In this document: positions 26,166 to 35,384 of the stretch, one piece after another
Layout of the letters: each line of letters starts with the position of its first letter
How positions within the stretch are numbered: position 1 is the stretch's first letter
The notes under the pieces: model-generated
What the model was told of the DNA's origin: nothing
What the model saw: the letters and a program-made list of their open reading frames with translations, nothing else
Databases searched by the model: none
Made by a program: the position numbers and the translations under genes
Assembly (NCBI RefSeq): GCF_035503745.1
Contig: NZ_DATJTC010000011.1
Span: 124,001 to 188,000 of the forward strand
Source of the DNA: Dyella_B sp035503745
GTDB taxonomy: Bacteria; Pseudomonadota; Gammaproteobacteria; Xanthomonadales; Rhodanobacteraceae
Length of the DNA stretch: 64,000 nt
Direction of reading: 5' to 3'

Positions 26166-27947
26166 TTACCCGACGCGGCGATCTTTGTGCAGGACGCCGT
26201 CGCCACAGCGGCTACCGGGATCTTGCTGGCTGCACGTATCGGAAAGGCTCCGCCGGTCTACGATGCGGCCGGATTCCATCACGATCATCTCGTCCACCAG
26301 CGACGAGAGCGCTTCCAGCCGATGCGTCATCAGTACCATTGTGCGGCCGTTCATTGCGTGTGCCAGTGAGGCATAAAGCGCGGCGACGGTACCGTTATCG
26401 AGTCCTTCGGTGGGCTCGTCCAGGATGACTATGGGCGCATCGGTCAGCAACGCACGCGCTATGGCGATACGGCGCGCCTCGCCCCCGGAAACGCATACCC
26501 CGTTGGGCCCCACCCACGTATCGAGCCCGCGCGGAAGGTCCGCGACGAATCCATCCAGTTGCGCGGCGGACAAGGCTTGCAGCATGCGCGTTTCGTCCGC
26601 GTCGGGGCAGGCCAGGCGCAGGTTGTCGCGCAAGCTCGCATCGAACAGGTAGGGCGATTGCTCCACCACGCAGATGCGCGCGCGCACGTCGTCGGGGTTG
26701 AGCGATGCGATCGGCACGCCGCCAAGGAGGATGTCACCCTGGAATGGGTACAAACGTGCCAGCACATGCGCGAGGCTGCTTTTCCCGCAGCCGGAGCGGC
26801 CTACGATGGCGACGCGCGCCCCGGCGGCCAGGTGAATGTTGATGCCCCGCAATGCCACGCACGCGCCATCGTCGTGGTACATCCAGACATCCCGCAGATC
26901 GAGATCGCTTGCCGTTGGCGGCGCGACCGGGGTGATGGGTGGCGCTACAACCGGCTTGGTGTCGGCGAGTCCGAAAATGCGCCGCGCCGCCGCCCGGATC
27001 GAGCCGAGCTTCAGCCACGCCGCGGGTAATGGCAGCAGCAGTTCGATACCAGCCATGGCGAGCATGACCAGCAAGGTCAGTCCCGGCCCGCTTAACGCGC
27101 CGCTGCGGTACGCGCCGATTCCAACGGCGAGCGCAAGCAGCGCCGCCAGCGATGTCGCCGCAACAAGCGCGGCATCGCTGGCCGCCAACGCACGCTGGCC
27201 GGCTTGCCGCGAGCGTTCGCGCCGCATGACGGTGGCTTCCAGCCGGTGGTCGACCTCGGTTTCCGCGCCGAACAGCACCAGCTCCGCGCGGCCAGCAAGC
27301 GCGTCCGCCCATTCGGCCCGAAGCGTCTCGCCGTCACGGTCGAACTGCTCGGCATGAAGCGTGTGGCGCTTGAGCCATGGAATAAGCGGCACACCGATCG
27401 CGGCCAGCATGATGGCCAGTGCCAACGCGCCATGGAGCGACCACATCGCCATGACACCCACGACGACCGCCATGGATAAAAGGCTGACGAGGGTCGGCAG
27501 AAGCAGTCCGAGGTAGGTATGTTCCAGCGCGTCTACGTCGGCGCGAAGTCGCGACATCCATTGTGCGCTCCGCATGCCGCGAAGGCCTGCAGGGGCCAGC
27601 GGCAGCATGCGCGCGAAGAGCCAGCAGCGAAGCTGCGCCAGGATCGATAGTGTCGCATCGTGCGTCACGATGCGCTCGGCGTAGCGGCCCCCGCTGCGAA
27701 GCAGTGCAAACAGTCGCACCAGCGCGGCGGGCGTGTAGTAATTGATGGCCGCTCCACCCGCGCCGGCGATGGCCATGCCGGTAATGAAATGGCCCGACGT
27801 GCCAAGCAATGCAATGCTCGCGAGCGTTGCGATCAGCGCCAGCAGCAAGCCGGCTGTCATGCGACGGCGCTGCGGGAGCCATAGCGCGGCCAAACGCCGC
27901 CATTGCTCGCGTGTGGTCTGCCCGCCGGGTTTGAACGGATGGCTCAT
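26166..27947 (-). CDS. cydC: heterodimeric ABC exporter subunit CydC
   Basis: A 593-residue half-transporter with six N-terminal membrane segments and an ATPase domain. Walker A is GRSGCGKSS, signature VSGGEARR and Walker B IVILDEPTEGLD. CydDC moves thiols (glutathione/cysteine) to the periplasm and is needed to assemble bd oxidase. The start at 27947 overlaps the cydD stop as ATGA. Order relative to cydD and similarity of the N terminus (LLLALIATLASIALLGTSGHF) identify it as CydC. Confidence 0.93.
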   Translation of the reverse strand: MSHPFKPGGQTTREQWRRLAALWLPQRRRMTAGLLLALIATLASIALLGTSGHFITGMAIAGAGGAAINYYTPAALVRLFALLRSGGRYAERIVTHDATLSILAQLRCWLFARMLPLAPAGLRGMRSAQWMSRLRADVDALEHTYLGLLLPTLVSLLSMAVVVGVMAMWSLHGALALAIMLAAIGVPLIPWLKRHTLHAEQFDRDGETLRAEWADALAGRAELVLFGAETEVDHRLEATVMRRERSRQAGQRALAASDAALVAATSLAALLALAVGIGAYRSGALSGPGLTLLVMLAMAGIELLLPLPAAWLKLGSIRAAARRIFGLADTKPVVAPPITPVAPPTASDLDLRDVWMYHDDGACVALRGINIHLAAGARVAIVGRSGCGKSSLAHVLARLYPFQGDILLGGVPIASLNPDDVRARICVVEQSPYLFDASLRDNLRLACPDADETRMLQALSAAQLDGFVADLPRGLDTWVGPNGVCVSGGEARRIAIARALLTDAPIVILDEPTEGLDNGTVAALYASLAHAMNGRTMVLMTHRLEALSSLVDEMIVMESGRIVDRRSLSDTCSQQDPGSRCGDGVLHKDRRVG

Positions 27948-29701
27948 GCGCTGGCGCCCAAGCGCAATAGCGCTGAAAAAGCGCCTTCCTGGCGGCGCAG
28001 CGTGGCAACGGTACCCACCTCCACGATACGTCCTTCGTTCAATACCGCAATCCGTTCGTCGTCCGATAGCGTATCGACGCGATGCGCTATCCGGATTACG
28101 GTGCGATCTGCGCATAACGCGTCCAGCGCGTCATCGATGGCGCCGGCGGTGGTTGCATCCAGATGCTGTGTCGGTTCGTCCAGCAGCATGATCGGGGTAT
28201 CGCGCAGCCATGCACGCGCCAGGGCAAGTCGCTGCGCTTCGCCGCCGGAAAGGCCGTACCCGCGCTCGCCCAAGGGTGTATCCAGTCCCTGCGGCAGGCG
28301 GGCGATGACTTTGTCCAGCGCAGCGTGCTGGATGGCGCGTGCCAGTGCGGCGTCGCCCGCATCGGGGCGTGCGATACGCAGATTGTCACGCAAGCTGCCG
28401 CGGAACACGTGTGGGCGCTGTGGCATCCAGGTTATCTGCCGCCGCCATGCATCGAGCCGCAGCGCGGACAAGTGCTGGCCGTCTATTTCCACACGTCCCT
28501 CACGCACGGCGATGAAGCCCATCAGCAACGCGAGCAGCGTGCTCTTGCCGCCGCCACTGGCACCGACCACCGTCAGGCGCGTGCCGGCCGGGATATCCAG
28601 GTCGATGCCATGGAGCACGTCGCGCTCGTAGCCGGCGCGCACGCTTTGGAGCCGAATGGCCGGCGGGGCGAAGCCGGGCATGGCGCTAGCCGTGTCGCCC
28701 GTGGCATGCGCCCTGGCCTGTTCGACGATGTCGATAAGCCCGTCGGCGGCGGCAAGTGCCTCCATGCGGGTGTGGCGCTGCGTGCCCAGGGCACGCAGTG
28801 GAGCGAAAAATTCCGGCGCCAGCAAAAGCGCGAACAGCCCATTTTCGAAGGCCAGCCGTCCGTCCATCAACCTGAAGCCCACCATGACGGCCACGACCGC
28901 GATGCTGACCGCCGCAAAAAATTCCATCACCAGCGACGACAAAAAAGCCACGCGTAGCACCGCCATGGTTTCGCGGCGGTACGCGTCGCCGACCAGGGTC
29001 AGCCGCTTATGTTCCCGGTCTCCCGCGCGGTATAGTAGCAATGTCGTCAAGCCGGCGATGGCATCCATGAACTGCGAGCCCAGGCGGCGCAGCACCAGCC
29101 ATCGCCGCGTGCTGGCATCGGCCGCCGAGCGGCCGGCAAGGATCATGAAGATCGGTATAAGCGGTGCGCAGGCCGCCAGGGCCACGGCCGACCATGGGTC
29201 GGCCACCGATACGGCAATGGCCACCACTAGCGGAACGATGACGGCGAAGACGGTCTGCGGAAGATAGTTGGCATAAAACGGCGCGAACGTATCCACGCCC
29301 TCGACGAGGCGCGTAATCAGGTCGCCCTGTGACTGGCTGGCGCACCACGAGGGACCGAGCGCGCGCAAGCTCTCGCGCAATTGGCGATGCATGGCGCAGA
29401 TGGCCGCATGTGCCGCCCGGTCGCTGAAGAGGCGCTGTTGGTAAAGCAATGCGCCGCGCAGAAGCGCAAAGATGCCGATAAGCGCCAGTACCGTCCAAAG
29501 GTCGCCGTAGCCGGCGCGGTGAAAGATCACCCGCGCCAGCGCTTGCGCGACCAGCCACGCGATGAGGCAGGCCACGGCGGCATGGGCGATGCCAAAGCAC
29601 AGGCCGATGTTGATCAGCCGTCGCCCCGGTGCCGCGTGCGCGCGCAGCCAACGCTGCGCACGTGCACCGCCGGCATCGGAGGTCGCTTCAGGCACCGTCA
29701 C
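27944..29701 (-). CDS. cydD: heterodimeric ABC exporter subunit CydD
   Basis: A 585-residue ABC half-transporter with Walker A GASGGGKST, signature LSGGEAQRLALARAW and Walker B IMLLDEPTQHLD. It pairs with CydC. The GTG start at 29701 overlaps the end of the CydX-like gene by 14 bases. The ATPase core motifs are intact, and six membrane segments are present in the N-terminal 320 residues. Alanine-rich N-terminal residues 1-18 are probably cytoplasmic. Confidence 0.93.
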   Translation of the reverse strand: MTVPEATSDAGGARAQRWLRAHAAPGRRLINIGLCFGIAHAAVACLIAWLVAQALARVIFHRAGYGDLWTVLALIGIFALLRGALLYQQRLFSDRAAHAAICAMHRQLRESLRALGPSWCASQSQGDLITRLVEGVDTFAPFYANYLPQTVFAVIVPLVVAIAVSVADPWSAVALAACAPLIPIFMILAGRSAADASTRRWLVLRRLGSQFMDAIAGLTTLLLYRAGDREHKRLTLVGDAYRRETMAVLRVAFLSSLVMEFFAAVSIAVVAVMVGFRLMDGRLAFENGLFALLLAPEFFAPLRALGTQRHTRMEALAAADGLIDIVEQARAHATGDTASAMPGFAPPAIRLQSVRAGYERDVLHGIDLDIPAGTRLTVVGASGGGKSTLLALLMGFIAVREGRVEIDGQHLSALRLDAWRRQITWMPQRPHVFRGSLRDNLRIARPDAGDAALARAIQHAALDKVIARLPQGLDTPLGERGYGLSGGEAQRLALARAWLRDTPIMLLDEPTQHLDATTAGAIDDALDALCADRTVIRIAHRVDTLSDDERIAVLNEGRIVEVGTVATLRRQEGAFSALLRLGASA

Positions 29702-29903
29702 GGTGCTTTATCCCGGCAGTGCCGTTTGCCTGCCGATCCTGCGCGTCCAGCAATGCGCCCCCGGCTGCCGAGATGAGCACGATCATCGCCGTACCAATCA
29801 GCCATGCGAAATACCAGGCTCCTGAATCGCCCAGTATCACCGCCATCAGGATGATCAGGATGGCAATGATCATGAACAGCACGAATTGGAAAAAGGTTTT
29901 CAT
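29688..29903 (-). CDS. CydX-like bd oxidase small subunit with extra membrane segment
   Basis: A 71-residue membrane peptide between cydB and cydD. Residues 30-38 read WYFAWLIGT, matching the N-terminal signature of CydX/YbgT (WYFAWILG), the small subunit that stabilises bd-I oxidase haem centres. Normal CydX starts about one residue before this motif. Here a 29-residue hydrophobic segment (MKTFFQFVLF onward) precedes it, giving two membrane helices plus a 20-residue polar tail. The gene starts 11 bases after the cydB stop and overlaps the cydD start by 14 bases, so co-translation is likely. Confidence 0.8.
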   Translation of the reverse strand: MKTFFQFVLFMIIAILIILMAVILGDSGAWYFAWLIGTAMIVLISAAGGALLDAQDRQANGTAGIKHRDGA

Positions 29904-29914
29904 ATCGATGGCTC

Positions 29915-31048
29915 TCAGTAGGCGTGCTCATCGTTGGCGATGTGATGCGGATCGACCTTTCCCCGCATGACATAGAAAGCCCAACTCGTGTACCAGATGA
30001 CAAGCGGGACGAAGACGAGCGCAAAGCCGGTCATCCACGCCAGCGTCAGTCTGCTGGAGCTGGCGTTCCACACGGTGAGGCTTTGTGCCGGCACGCTTGC
30101 GCTTGGCAGAAGAAATGGAAACAACGCGGTGCCGAGGGTTCCGATCACCCCGGCCCATGCCAGCGCGCCCAGCCACCAGGCCAGGTGTGATCGGCGTGCG
30201 CTGGCGGCGAGCAAACTTGCCGCCATGCCGGCAAAGCCCGTCGCCGGCACCAGCCACAGCACGCCGTGGTCGCGGAAATGGGCAAGCCATGCCCCATCGA
30301 CCAGCGATACCTGTTGCTGCATCGGCGTTTGCGGCACACCGGCACCGGGCGAACCCAGCAGCACATAACCCTGGATGTGCGCGATCCAGAAACCGCCCGC
30401 CGCGAACAGGACCATCCCAAGCAGCCAAGCCACCCGCGCTAGCGTCCTGCCGCGTTCGGCCATCACGCCTTCGGCACCGTTCATCACGGTGATGGCACCC
30501 ATCGCCGCCGACATGCTGGCCGACAGTAAGCCGCAAAGGATCGCGAAAGGGTTGAGCAGCGCGATGAAGCTGCCGGTGTAGGTCGAGGTAAGCGTCCAGT
30601 CGAACTGGAACGGCACCCCCAGGAACAGATTGCCGCACGCCGCGCCAAACACCACCATCGGCACGAAGCCACTGACGAACAACGCCCAGTCCCAGGCGTT
30701 TCGCCAGCCCGCGGAGGACAATTTGCTGCGGTACTCGAAACCGAGCGGACGCATGATCATGCTCCACAGCAGCAAGAGCATCACGACGTAGAAGCCTGAA
30801 AAGGCCGTTGCATAAATCAAGGGAAACGCGGCGAAAACCGCGCCGCCGCCAAGGATGAACCACACCTGGTTGCCATCCCAATGCGGCCCGATCACGTTGA
30901 GCGCCACGCGACGCTCCAGGTCGGTGCGGCCGACGTAGCGAAGAATCGTCCCCACGCCCATGTCCATGCCGACCATGACCGCCAGTCCGATCAGCAGCAC
31001 GCCCAATAGCAGCCACCAGACGATTTGAAGGGTTGCATACAGGTCCAT
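29915..31048 (-). CDS. cydB: cytochrome bd ubiquinol oxidase subunit II
   Basis: A 377-residue integral membrane protein (E. coli CydB is 379). It has the family start (LQIVWWLLLGVLLIGLAVMVGMDMGVG), the IGPHWDGNQVW loop and many membrane segments. It binds no haem itself but forms the heterodimer with CydA and a proton path. The start at 31048 is chosen over upstream in-frame codons that would add a proline-rich tail inside cydA. It begins four bases after the cydA stop. Confidence 0.95.
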   Translation of the reverse strand: MDLYATLQIVWWLLLGVLLIGLAVMVGMDMGVGTILRYVGRTDLERRVALNVIGPHWDGNQVWFILGGGAVFAAFPLIYATAFSGFYVVMLLLLWSMIMRPLGFEYRSKLSSAGWRNAWDWALFVSGFVPMVVFGAACGNLFLGVPFQFDWTLTSTYTGSFIALLNPFAILCGLLSASMSAAMGAITVMNGAEGVMAERGRTLARVAWLLGMVLFAAGGFWIAHIQGYVLLGSPGAGVPQTPMQQQVSLVDGAWLAHFRDHGVLWLVPATGFAGMAASLLAASARRSHLAWWLGALAWAGVIGTLGTALFPFLLPSASVPAQSLTVWNASSSRLTLAWMTGFALVFVPLVIWYTSWAFYVMRGKVDPHHIANDEHAY

Positions 31049-31052
31049 GAGA

Positions 31053-32618
31053 TCAGGCCTCGGCATAGACGGAGGAGAGGGCGGGCGAGGCAGGCTCCTC
31101 GGACTCGACGGGGCCAATGCGAATCGCGCGGACCATCAGGTACATCTCGATCACGATGAAGAGCGTGTAAAGCGTCACGAATCCGCCCAGTGAAAACAGC
31201 ATGTAGCCGACACTGTGCGTCGAGGCGGACATCCACGTCGGCAATACGCCGTAGACCGTCCAGGGCTGGCGGCCCAGTTCGGCCACGAGCCAGCCTGCTT
31301 CGCAGGCAAGAAACGGCACGGGAATCATCCACACCGCGAACTGCAGGAACCGGCGGTGCTCGTGTACGGTGTCGCGCATGGTGTAAAGCAGGGCCAGCAC
31401 GAAGAACGCGAGCATGCCCAGTCCCATCACCACCATGGCGCGGAAGGACCAGAACAACGTGGCGACGTTTGGAATGGAATCCTTGGCCGCCTGCGCAATT
31501 TGCGCATCGGTGGCGGTGGCGACATCGTCGGCGTATCGCTTGACCAGGAAACCGTAGCCAAGGTCGTCCCGATGCGCGTCGAATGTCGCCATTGCCTGCG
31601 CATCGCCTGGATGGAGGGACAAGGTCTTAAGTGCTTCCACCGCGGGAATGCCATGGCGAATGCGCTGCTCGGCGCGCTGCTCGAGTACGTCGATGCCCGG
31701 CACGCTGCCGGTAAGCGAATGCGTGACGAGAATGGACAGCGCATACGGAATCTGCACTTGTGCATGGTTTACATGCTCGGTCTGCGAGGGAAATGCCATC
31801 AGGTTGAATGGCATGGGGCCTGGCTCGGTTCGCCACAGCCCTTCCATGGCCGCCAACTTGGTCGGTTGCGCCTGTGCGCCGACAAAACCCAGCGCATCGC
31901 CCAGCGTGATCACGCCCGCCGTGGCAAGCAGGCCAAACAGCACGGCCATGCGGAAGGAGCGCCGCGCCATGTCCAGATGCCTGCGCTTGAGCATGTACCA
32001 CGCGCTGACACCGGCCACGAACACGGCCGCGGTCACATAACCGGCGATCGACGTATGCACGAACTTGGCCTGCGCATCATGGCTGAAAATCAGCGCGGGG
32101 AGGTCGGTAAGCTCCATGCGCATGGTGGCGGGGTTGAATGTTGCGCCCACCGGCGATTGCATGAAGGCGTTGGCAATCAGGATCCACAGTGCCGACAAAT
32201 TGGAGCCCAAGGCGACCAGGTACGTTACCGCAAGGTGCTGGCCCGGCTTGAGGCGATCCCAGCCGAATGCCATCAGGCCGACGAAGGTGGACTCCAGAAA
32301 GAATGCCATCAGCCCCTCGATGGCCAGCGGCGCACCAAAAATGTCGCCGACGAAACTGGAATAAAAGGACCAATTGGTGCCGAACTGAAACTCCATCGTC
32401 AAGCCCGTGGCGACACCCAGCGCAAAGTTGATCAGGAACAGCTTTCCCCAGAACTGGGTCATCTGCTTGTAAATGGGCCTGCCTGAGATAACGTAAACCG
32501 TTTCCATTCCCGCGAGCAGGAAGGACAGGCCGAGCGTTAGCGGTACGAAAAGAAAGTGATAGAGCGCGGTCGCTGCAAACTGCAGTCGTGACAGCTCGAC
32601 AACCGTTATGTCATGCAT
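31053..32618 (-). CDS. cydA: cytochrome bd ubiquinol oxidase subunit I
   Basis: A 521-residue haem-bearing subunit that oxidises quinol and reduces oxygen with high affinity. The haem-ligand His near residue 21 (ALYHFLFVPLTLG) and the His in KFVHTSIAGY are visible. The quinol loop is of the long form, with DDLGYGFLVKRYADD followed by an Ala/Asp-rich stretch before the SFRAMVVMGLGM helix. It is the first gene of cydA-cydB-cydX-like-cydD-cydC, and possibly hemN. An FNR-type box lies 116 bases upstream of its start codon. Confidence 0.96.
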   Translation of the reverse strand: MHDITVVELSRLQFAATALYHFLFVPLTLGLSFLLAGMETVYVISGRPIYKQMTQFWGKLFLINFALGVATGLTMEFQFGTNWSFYSSFVGDIFGAPLAIEGLMAFFLESTFVGLMAFGWDRLKPGQHLAVTYLVALGSNLSALWILIANAFMQSPVGATFNPATMRMELTDLPALIFSHDAQAKFVHTSIAGYVTAAVFVAGVSAWYMLKRRHLDMARRSFRMAVLFGLLATAGVITLGDALGFVGAQAQPTKLAAMEGLWRTEPGPMPFNLMAFPSQTEHVNHAQVQIPYALSILVTHSLTGSVPGIDVLEQRAEQRIRHGIPAVEALKTLSLHPGDAQAMATFDAHRDDLGYGFLVKRYADDVATATDAQIAQAAKDSIPNVATLFWSFRAMVVMGLGMLAFFVLALLYTMRDTVHEHRRFLQFAVWMIPVPFLACEAGWLVAELGRQPWTVYGVLPTWMSASTHSVGYMLFSLGGFVTLYTLFIVIEMYLMVRAIRIGPVESEEPASPALSSVYAEA

Positions 32619-32733
32619 GACGTGATGCCCTTAGGTAAGCGAGGTCCGTCCGGAGTATCGCCGAAACGGTCGAGGTTCCGCATGTGGCGGTTCATCGCGA
32701 CGCCCAGTGTCGATGGCCGGGGAGCCGGCGATA

Positions 32734-32747
32734 TTGACGCCGATCAA
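32734..32747. promoter_or_regulatory. FNR/Anr-type box for the cyd operon
   Basis: TTGACGCCGATCAA. Reading leftward, a class II start point at 32699 gives GACACT (3/6) in the -10 position and an 80-base leader before cydA. The rest of the 326-base cydA-ompW gap holds no gene. Confidence 0.68.
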
Positions 32748-32880
32748 GTGCGGCTTGGTCTAAGGGTGCTCCGATCAATGTTTCGTAGGCGTCACCAGCG
32801 CTCGGCAACGCATCGATCAGATGCATCCCCGGCGAGGGGAATCAGCACACTGCGGCAAGACGACACATGCGGTAGCGCGA

Positions 32881-32894
32881 TTGATCTGCATCAA
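32881..32894. promoter_or_regulatory. consensus FNR/Anr box for ompW
   Basis: TTGATCTGCATCAA matches TTGAT-N4-ATCAA perfectly. The centre at 32887.5 predicts a start point at 32929 with CAGAAT (32917-32922, 4/6) exactly at -12 to -7 and a short leader before ompW. Confidence 0.85.
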
Positions 32895-32953
32895 TCGGGC
32901 CAGCCTCCGGGATTTTCAGAATCCGTTCGTCAATCAACGAACGGATGATGTCC

Positions 32954-33559
32954 ATGAAAAGCCATATCCCCGTACTGGTCGCCTGTGCCGCCGTTTTTCT
33001 GGCTTCGCCAAGCCATGCCGACGACGATTGGGTTGTGCGCGTGGGCGCGCATGTCGTCGATCCCACGAGCGATACCGGTACGCTTGCGGGCCTGAAGGCG
33101 ACCACCAGCAACGATGCCAAACCCACCTTCAGCGTTGAATACATGATCACGCCCCATTGGGGCGTGGATGCGCTGGCGGCGGTGCCGTTCAGGCACGAGG
33201 TGCGGTTGGACGGCATGAAAGCCGCCACTACCAAGGACCTGCCGCCCACGCTCGGCGTGAACTATCACTTCATGCCAGGCGCCGTCGTATCGCCGTTCAT
33301 CGGCGCGGGCATCAACTACACCCACTTCTTCGATACGCGTGGCGAAGGCGTGCTGAACGGCGCCAGCGTGCATATCCAAAACAGCTGGGGTGCGGCTGCG
33401 CATGGCGGTATCGATGTCAAGCTGACGGACCGCTGGCTAGTGACCGCGGATCTGCGCTGGATGGACATCCGTGGAACGGTACATGTCAATGGCGCGAATG
33501 TCGGTCGCGCGACCATAGATCCTATCGCCTATGGTTTGAGCGTCGGCTATCGGTTCTGA
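32954..33559 (+). CDS. ompW: OmpW-family outer-membrane protein
   Basis: A 201-residue eight-stranded barrel protein. A signal peptide (about 1-22, ending S-H-A) precedes the mature start DDDWVVRVGAHVV, and the chain ends in the C-terminal Phe needed for barrel insertion (GLSVGYRF). ITPHWGVDALAA and PTLGVNYHFM are OmpW hallmarks. OmpW in E. coli is known to respond to FNR, which fits the perfect box upstream. ACGG eight bases before 32954 favours that ATG; ATGs at 32945 and 32948 are alternatives. Confidence 0.92.
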   Translation: MKSHIPVLVACAAVFLASPSHADDDWVVRVGAHVVDPTSDTGTLAGLKATTSNDAKPTFSVEYMITPHWGVDALAAVPFRHEVRLDGMKAATTKDLPPTLGVNYHFMPGAVVSPFIGAGINYTHFFDTRGEGVLNGASVHIQNSWGAAAHGGIDVKLTDRWLVTADLRWMDIRGTVHVNGANVGRATIDPIAYGLSVGYRF

Positions 33560-33899
33560 CGGTCGGTTTTCCGGGCAGATTTGCGCGCGGCTTTCATTCA
33601 AGTTCCACGGTGCTAAGAACGCATATGGGTTATGTCTTAGCTCATTGCACGTTTCGGTAGTCCATGGAGTCCATGTGCGCGCCGGACCATCGCCGAATAA
33701 GTAGCTCTAGCAAGGTGGCGCAACCTGGCCGTTGCGCCCCCCGTTTGGAAAATTCACGCCACCCATACAGCCTTCCAGTGATCGTACGCACCGCTGGATC
33801 GTGAATGGCCGTCCGGGCCCGCGTCATGCCGGACAGGGGATCGTACGGGGTTGCAATGTCCCCGCTACGGGCGTGCGAACTCAAAACGGGGAATCAACC
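33560..33899. other. 340-base intergenic region
   Basis: Lies between ompW and the cytochrome-like gene. I see no gene, no FNR-type box and no clear terminator. It presumably carries the promoter of the downstream gene. Confidence 0.5.
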
Positions 33900-35237
33900 A
33901 TGCTTTTTGGAAAAGGCAGGGTCGCGGGTGCCGTGATGGCGCTCGCGATGATGGCGGGTGCCGCCAATGCGGGAACGTTTCCGGACTACGGCTATAAGCC
34001 GCCGTCTACGTACAAGGGCCCGATCTTTCAGCTGAGTCAGAACTACCCGACCACGTTGCCGACCGATACGCCGGCATTCTTCAAATTGTTGCCGGCGAAG
34101 TTCAGCAACGACTTCGAGCAGTGGCGGCCGTACGTGGACGCGGTGAAGAAATATTGCCTCGAGGGCAATGTGGAAAGCGACTGGTACGTGCAGAACAACA
34201 CCGTGCGCAAGTGGTACCACGCACCGTGGCAGCATTATGGGCCGCTGGGCCGCGAAGGCATCCATGGCTTGACCAAGGAGGCGCAGATCCAGTCGCAGCA
34301 GCTTGCCGTCACGCAGACCGCCACCGGCCAGACGTTTGCGGTAGGCATCTACAACGATATCGGCGCCTACACCATCGGCCAGGTGTGGAAAGACCCGCAA
34401 AATCCCGACCCTTCCGTCACCACCAAGCCCAACACGTTCCATAACGGCACCGTGGTGTGCAAGGCCCTGTTCGCGGACGTGGATCTCAAGCAGGTACCGT
34501 TCCTGGTCAATCCGGTGCTCTGGAAGGCTTACGTCACCGATAGCTTCACCTCGGCCAATCGCGAGATCAAGAACGTGGCCTTGATCCAGATGGACTTCGC
34601 GGTGCGCGACACGCGCGTGCCCGGCACCGGCTGGATCTTCGGCACCTTCCAGTACAACGGCACGGTGACCGGCAAGCCTAGCTGGGACAATCTGGTGCCG
34701 GTGGGCGTGATGTGGGGCAACGATCCGGAAGAGACCGGCAACGACTACACCAACCCCAAGCCGACCGTGACCAAGATCAATCCGAAGATCAAGGAATCGG
34801 CAATTAACGGCAAGGCGGAATTGCCGCCTACGCATCTGGGTTGGAATGGCCGTCTGGACGGCCCGGTGGATAATCCGGTCAGCGCGTGCATGAGCTGCCA
34901 TATGACGGCCGAAAGCCCGCAGGTGTCACCGATGAATCCCACCTTCCAGGCCAATCCGCCGCCGGTCGGTTCCAAGGAATGGATGCGCTGGTTCCAGAAC
35001 CTTCCCGCCGGCGTGCCGTTCGATGCATCGTCGCTCAGCACCGACTACAGCCTGCAGCTTGCCGGCGGCATCCAGAATTTCTACGAATGGAAGTGCACGC
35101 AGGACGGCGTGTTCGTGCATGGACCCAATGCCTGCCAGCAAGCGAAGAACTTCCGCCTGAAGCTGATGAAGTCGGCGACGCCGCCCGCCAAGATCTACAA
35201 GGTGGAACGCGATCCCGCACTTAACGAAATTCACTGA
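33900..35237 (+). CDS. secreted monohaem c-type cytochrome-like protein
   Basis: A 445-residue exported protein. The ATG at 33900, preceded by GGGGAA, gives a clean signal peptide (VAGAVMALAMMAGAANA). The mature part has many Trp, Tyr and Asn and a single c-haem motif C330-M-S-C333-H334. No second haem site or peroxidase MauG signature is seen. Conserved-looking segments include KKYCLEGNVESDW and WQHYGPLGREG. The function is unknown; a periplasmic electron-transfer or redox enzyme role is inference. The base composition matches its neighbours, and a strong hairpin follows it. Confidence 0.85.
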   Translation: MLFGKGRVAGAVMALAMMAGAANAGTFPDYGYKPPSTYKGPIFQLSQNYPTTLPTDTPAFFKLLPAKFSNDFEQWRPYVDAVKKYCLEGNVESDWYVQNNTVRKWYHAPWQHYGPLGREGIHGLTKEAQIQSQQLAVTQTATGQTFAVGIYNDIGAYTIGQVWKDPQNPDPSVTTKPNTFHNGTVVCKALFADVDLKQVPFLVNPVLWKAYVTDSFTSANREIKNVALIQMDFAVRDTRVPGTGWIFGTFQYNGTVTGKPSWDNLVPVGVMWGNDPEETGNDYTNPKPTVTKINPKIKESAINGKAELPPTHLGWNGRLDGPVDNPVSACMSCHMTAESPQVSPMNPTFQANPPPVGSKEWMRWFQNLPAGVPFDASSLSTDYSLQLAGGIQNFYEWKCTQDGVFVHGPNACQQAKNFRLKLMKSATPPAKIYKVERDPALNEIH

Positions 35238-35248
35238 TCATGGGATCG

Positions 35249-35284
35249 ATGCCGGGCCGCGCGCGCAAGCGTCAGGCCCGGCAT
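35249..35284 (+). terminator. hairpin terminator
   Basis: A perfect 10-bp stem ATGCCGGGCC/GGCCCGGCAT with a 16-base loop follows the cytochrome-like gene after 11 bases. Only GTTTC follows, so the U tract is weak. Confidence 0.65.
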
Positions 35285-35384
35285 GTTTCATGTGTGGTCT
35301 GTGACGAATAACATGGCAAGCGCTGTTGCGCGCGCCACTTCCGTGCGACACTAAACGCATCGCCGAATCACTGGGGACGCTGGC

